Assembly (NCBI RefSeq): GCF_002813915.1
Contig: NZ_CP019335.1
Span: 3,827,777-3,891,776, forward strand
Source of the DNA: Tenacibaculum sp. SZ-18
GTDB lineage: Bacteria; Bacteroidota; Bacteroidia; Flavobacteriales; Flavobacteriaceae
Direction: 5' to 3'
Length of the DNA stretch: 64,000 nt
A program made the position numbers and the translations under genes. The notes under the pieces are model-generated. The model worked only from the letters and a program-made list of their open reading frames with translations, was not told the origin of the DNA and did no database searches. Within the stretch, counting starts at the first letter, position 1; each line of letters begins with the position of its first letter. Shown piece after piece: positions 62,095 through 64,000 of this stretch.

Positions 62095-63438
62095 ATGAAA
62101 CAACACACTACACTAATTAAAAACGCAAACATTGTAAATGAAGGAAAAACCTTTAAAGGAGATGTTTTAATTTCAGGAGAGTTTATAGAAAAAATTGCTT
62201 CAAAGATTAATGTTTCAGAAGGTGTAACCGTCATAGATGCAGAAGGAAAGTATTTAATTCCAGGAATGATTGATGATCAAGTTCATTTTAGAGAACCAGG
62301 ATTAACACATAAAGCAAATATAGCATCAGAGAGTAAAGCGGCAGTGGCAGGAGGAATTACTTCTTTCATTGAAATGCCAAATACAGTTCCTCAAGCAACA
62401 ACACAAGAATTATTGGAAGATAAGTTTGAGATTGCAGGTAAAACTTCTTATGCTAATTATTCATTTATGTTTGGAGGAACCAACGATAATTTGGAGGAAC
62501 TTTTGAAAACGAATCCAGAGAATGTTGCTGGAATCAAATTATTCCTTGGTTCTTCAACAGGAAATATGTTGGTTGATAATGAAGAGGTTTTAGAAAAAAT
62601 ATTTTCATCTACTAAAATGATTATTTCTGTTCATTGTGAAGATGAGCAAACCATTCGCGACAATACAGCTAAGTTTAAAGAAGAATTTGGAGACGATATT
62701 CCCATAAAATATCACCCAATTATTAGAAGTGAAGAGGCATGTTATTTATCGTCTTCAAAAGCAATTGAATTAGCAAAGAAAACAGGAGCTCGTTTACATG
62801 TTTTTCATTTATCAACAGCAAAAGAAATGGAATTGTTCAGAAATGATATTCCATTAGAAGAAAAGCAGATTACAGCAGAGGTTTGTATTCACCATTTATG
62901 GTTTACGGATGCTGATTATGATAAAAAAGGAACGCATATAAAGTGGAATCCTGCAGTTAAAACTGCTAACGATAGAGCTGCTTTATGGGAAGCATTATTA
63001 GATGATAGAATTGATGTGATTGCTACTGATCATGCACCTCATACTCTAGAAGAGAAATCTAATGTTTACACAAAAGCTCCAAGTGGAGGGCCTTTAGTAC
63101 AACATGCAGTAATCGCTCTTTTTGAAAAGGTGAAAGAAGGTGTAATTTCTATTGAAAAAGTGGTTGAAAAAATGGCTCATAATCCTGCAAAACTTTTCCA
63201 AGTTTCTAAGAGAGGTTATGTGAAAGAAGGATATTACGCTGATGTTGTTTTAGTAGATCCTAATAATTCTTGGGAAGTTTCTAAAGAGAATGTTTTATAT
63301 AAATGTGGTTGGTCTCCTTTTGAAGGAGAAAAATTCTCATCTAAAATCACACATACTTTTATCAATGGAGTTTTAATGTACGATAATGGTATGTTCAACG
63401 AAGAAATAAAAGGAAAACGCTTGTTATTTGATAGATAA
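62095..63438 (+). CDS. pyrC: dihydroorotase
   Basis: A 447-residue class I-type dihydroorotase, an amidohydrolase closing carbamoyl-aspartate to dihydroorotate in pyrimidine synthesis. Visible motifs: GMIDDQVHFREPGLTHKANI, SFIEMPNTVPQAT, GIKLFLGSSTGNMLV (candidate carboxylated Lys), SVHCEDEQTI, LHVFHLSTAKEME and ATDHAPHTLEEK (metal or catalytic Asp). The first His of the usual HxH metal motif is Gln62 here (DDQVH). The 3' end overlaps the DUF4296 start by one base (TAATG). Confidence 0.9.
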   Translation: MKQHTTLIKNANIVNEGKTFKGDVLISGEFIEKIASKINVSEGVTVIDAEGKYLIPGMIDDQVHFREPGLTHKANIASESKAAVAGGITSFIEMPNTVPQATTQELLEDKFEIAGKTSYANYSFMFGGTNDNLEELLKTNPENVAGIKLFLGSSTGNMLVDNEEVLEKIFSSTKMIISVHCEDEQTIRDNTAKFKEEFGDDIPIKYHPIIRSEEACYLSSSKAIELAKKTGARLHVFHLSTAKEMELFRNDIPLEEKQITAEVCIHHLWFTDADYDKKGTHIKWNPAVKTANDRAALWEALLDDRIDVIATDHAPHTLEEKSNVYTKAPSGGPLVQHAVIALFEKVKEGVISIEKVVEKMAHNPAKLFQVSKRGYVKEGYYADVVLVDPNNSWEVSKENVLYKCGWSPFEGEKFSSKITHTFINGVLMYDNGMFNEEIKGKRLLFDR

Positions 63439-63896
63439 TGAAAAAAATATACTATTTGATTCCAGTACTTCTATTTATAGTTTCTTGTACTGGAAATACA
63501 ATTTATAAAAAGCCAGAGAATCTCATTCCAAGAGATTCTATGGTTTTATTATTAACAGATATGCATATAGCATCTGCCGCAAAACAAACCAAAAATAAGT
63601 TTAGCGCCAAAGATGTGAGCTATATGCATTTTGTATATGAAAAATATAAAATAGATAGTGTTAGGTTTGAAAGTAGTAATAAATATTACACTTCTATTAT
63701 CGATAAATATGATAAGTTGTTGAATGAAGTTAAAGCAAATCTTCAGGAAAAAGGAACTGTAATTCAACGAGAAATTAATACATCAGACTCTATTAAGAAA
63801 AGTCAGAAGAAGGAACTGAAAAAAGAATTAGATTCACTAAAGAATATTACTAAAAAAGAAATCAAAAAGGTCAATCAAAATACGTTTGAAGAGTAA
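63438..63896 (+). CDS. DUF4296-family lipoprotein
   Basis: A 152-residue lipoprotein (LFIVSCTG, Cys17) with the DUF4296 pattern: IPRDSMVLLLTDMHIASAAK near the start, then YMHFVYEKYKIDSVRFESSN and KYYTSIIDKYDKLLNEVKAN. A Lys-rich coiled-coil tail follows. The family is Bacteroidota-specific and of unknown function. It is translationally coupled to dihydroorotase. Confidence 0.87.
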   Translation: MKKIYYLIPVLLFIVSCTGNTIYKKPENLIPRDSMVLLLTDMHIASAAKQTKNKFSAKDVSYMHFVYEKYKIDSVRFESSNKYYTSIIDKYDKLLNEVKANLQEKGTVIQREINTSDSIKKSQKKELKKELDSLKNITKKEIKKVNQNTFEE

Positions 63897-63897
63897 A

Positions 63898-64000
63898 TTA
63901 CTTAATAAAGTCAGAATAGACATCGCGAATTGATTTGTCTATTTTTTCAAATTCAAAATTTATAAAATTTCGGATTTTGTCCGAATTATAAAATTCTTGA
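63898..64000 (-). CDS. C-terminal end of an unknown gene
   Basis: Partial: only the last 33 codons and the stop are inside the window; the gene extends past the right edge. The visible tail reads QEFYNSDKIRNFINFEFEK, then IDKSIRDVYSDFIK. Too short to assign to a family. It is convergent with the DUF4296 gene, with one base between the stops. Confidence 0.5.
   Translation of the reverse strand, partial: QEFYNSDKIRNFINFEFEKIDKSIRDVYSDFIK

Overview
The window is chromosomal DNA of a Bacteroidota bacterium, almost certainly a marine-type member of the Flavobacteriaceae. The evidence is a very AT-rich sequence, -7 promoter boxes of the Bacteroidota form TAnnTTTG, very weak Shine-Dalgarno signals, a type IX secretion (T9SS) C-terminal sorting domain, a 74-nt tRNA without encoded CCA, a GSII plus GSIII glutamine synthetase pair, and family-typical genes (DUF4270, DUF4271-hemD, DUF4286, DUF4296, DUF1501/DUF1800, ECF sigma-FecR-TonB receptor). 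The genus cannot be fixed from sequence reading alone.

Layout. 1-5.2 kb: a minus-strand run of poorly characterised exported, lipoprotein, membrane and TPR proteins. 5.3-13.5 kb: minus-strand housekeeping genes (mgtE, rsmA, serS, ribF) with a complete subclass B1-type metallo-beta-lactamase lipoprotein, two TPR/DUF genes, and one plus-strand 47-residue protein behind a sigma-54-like promoter. 13.7-18.1 kb: a TonB-dependent receptor and its partner SGNH-hydrolase lipoprotein. 18.2-24.2 kb, minus strand: glyS, a coiled-coil membrane protein, a lipoprotein gene broken by an in-frame TGA, and a T9SS-secreted Asp-box propeller protein. Divergent from the last is an ECF sigma, FecR anti-sigma and TonB receptor operon (24.4-28.5 kb).

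28.5-33.6 kb is the main accessory region: a roughly 5.05-kb integrated mobile element in the 3' half of a tRNA-Arg(ACG) gene. It is bounded by perfect 50-bp direct repeats and carries a tyrosine integrase, an excisionase-like HTH protein, a winged-HTH protein, a possible replication initiator and several unknown genes. Helically phased 11-bp-spaced TTGTGCAAAT repeats lie near both ends. Insertion separated the tRNA from its original terminator; the element carries a substitute.

33.7-47.4 kb: a DUF2007 protein, small proteins, a Ca2+/Na+ exchanger, divergent GSII and GSIII glutamine synthetase genes with two similar ACCCC-N10-GGGKT palindromes between them, purM, YceI, an Lrp/AsnC regulator divergent from a TSUP permease, prfA and an EEP-family nuclease. 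47.4-64 kb: glmS, a DUF4270 lipoprotein and a half-length glycogen-synthase-like protein face panC-panD, a flippase-like protein, a TlpA-like lipoprotein and radA. Then follow a 50-residue double-glycine, Cys-rich RiPP/bacteriocin-like precursor on the minus strand, DUF1501/DUF1800, DUF4271/hemD, a polyprenol-phosphate mannosyltransferase, a GNAT, dihydroorotase and a DUF4296 lipoprotein.

The strongest candidates for something under-described are the tRNA-Arg element with its arm-site arrays, the orphan double-glycine precursor, and the paired glutamine synthetase operators. No CRISPR array or rRNA was seen, and no IS transposase.
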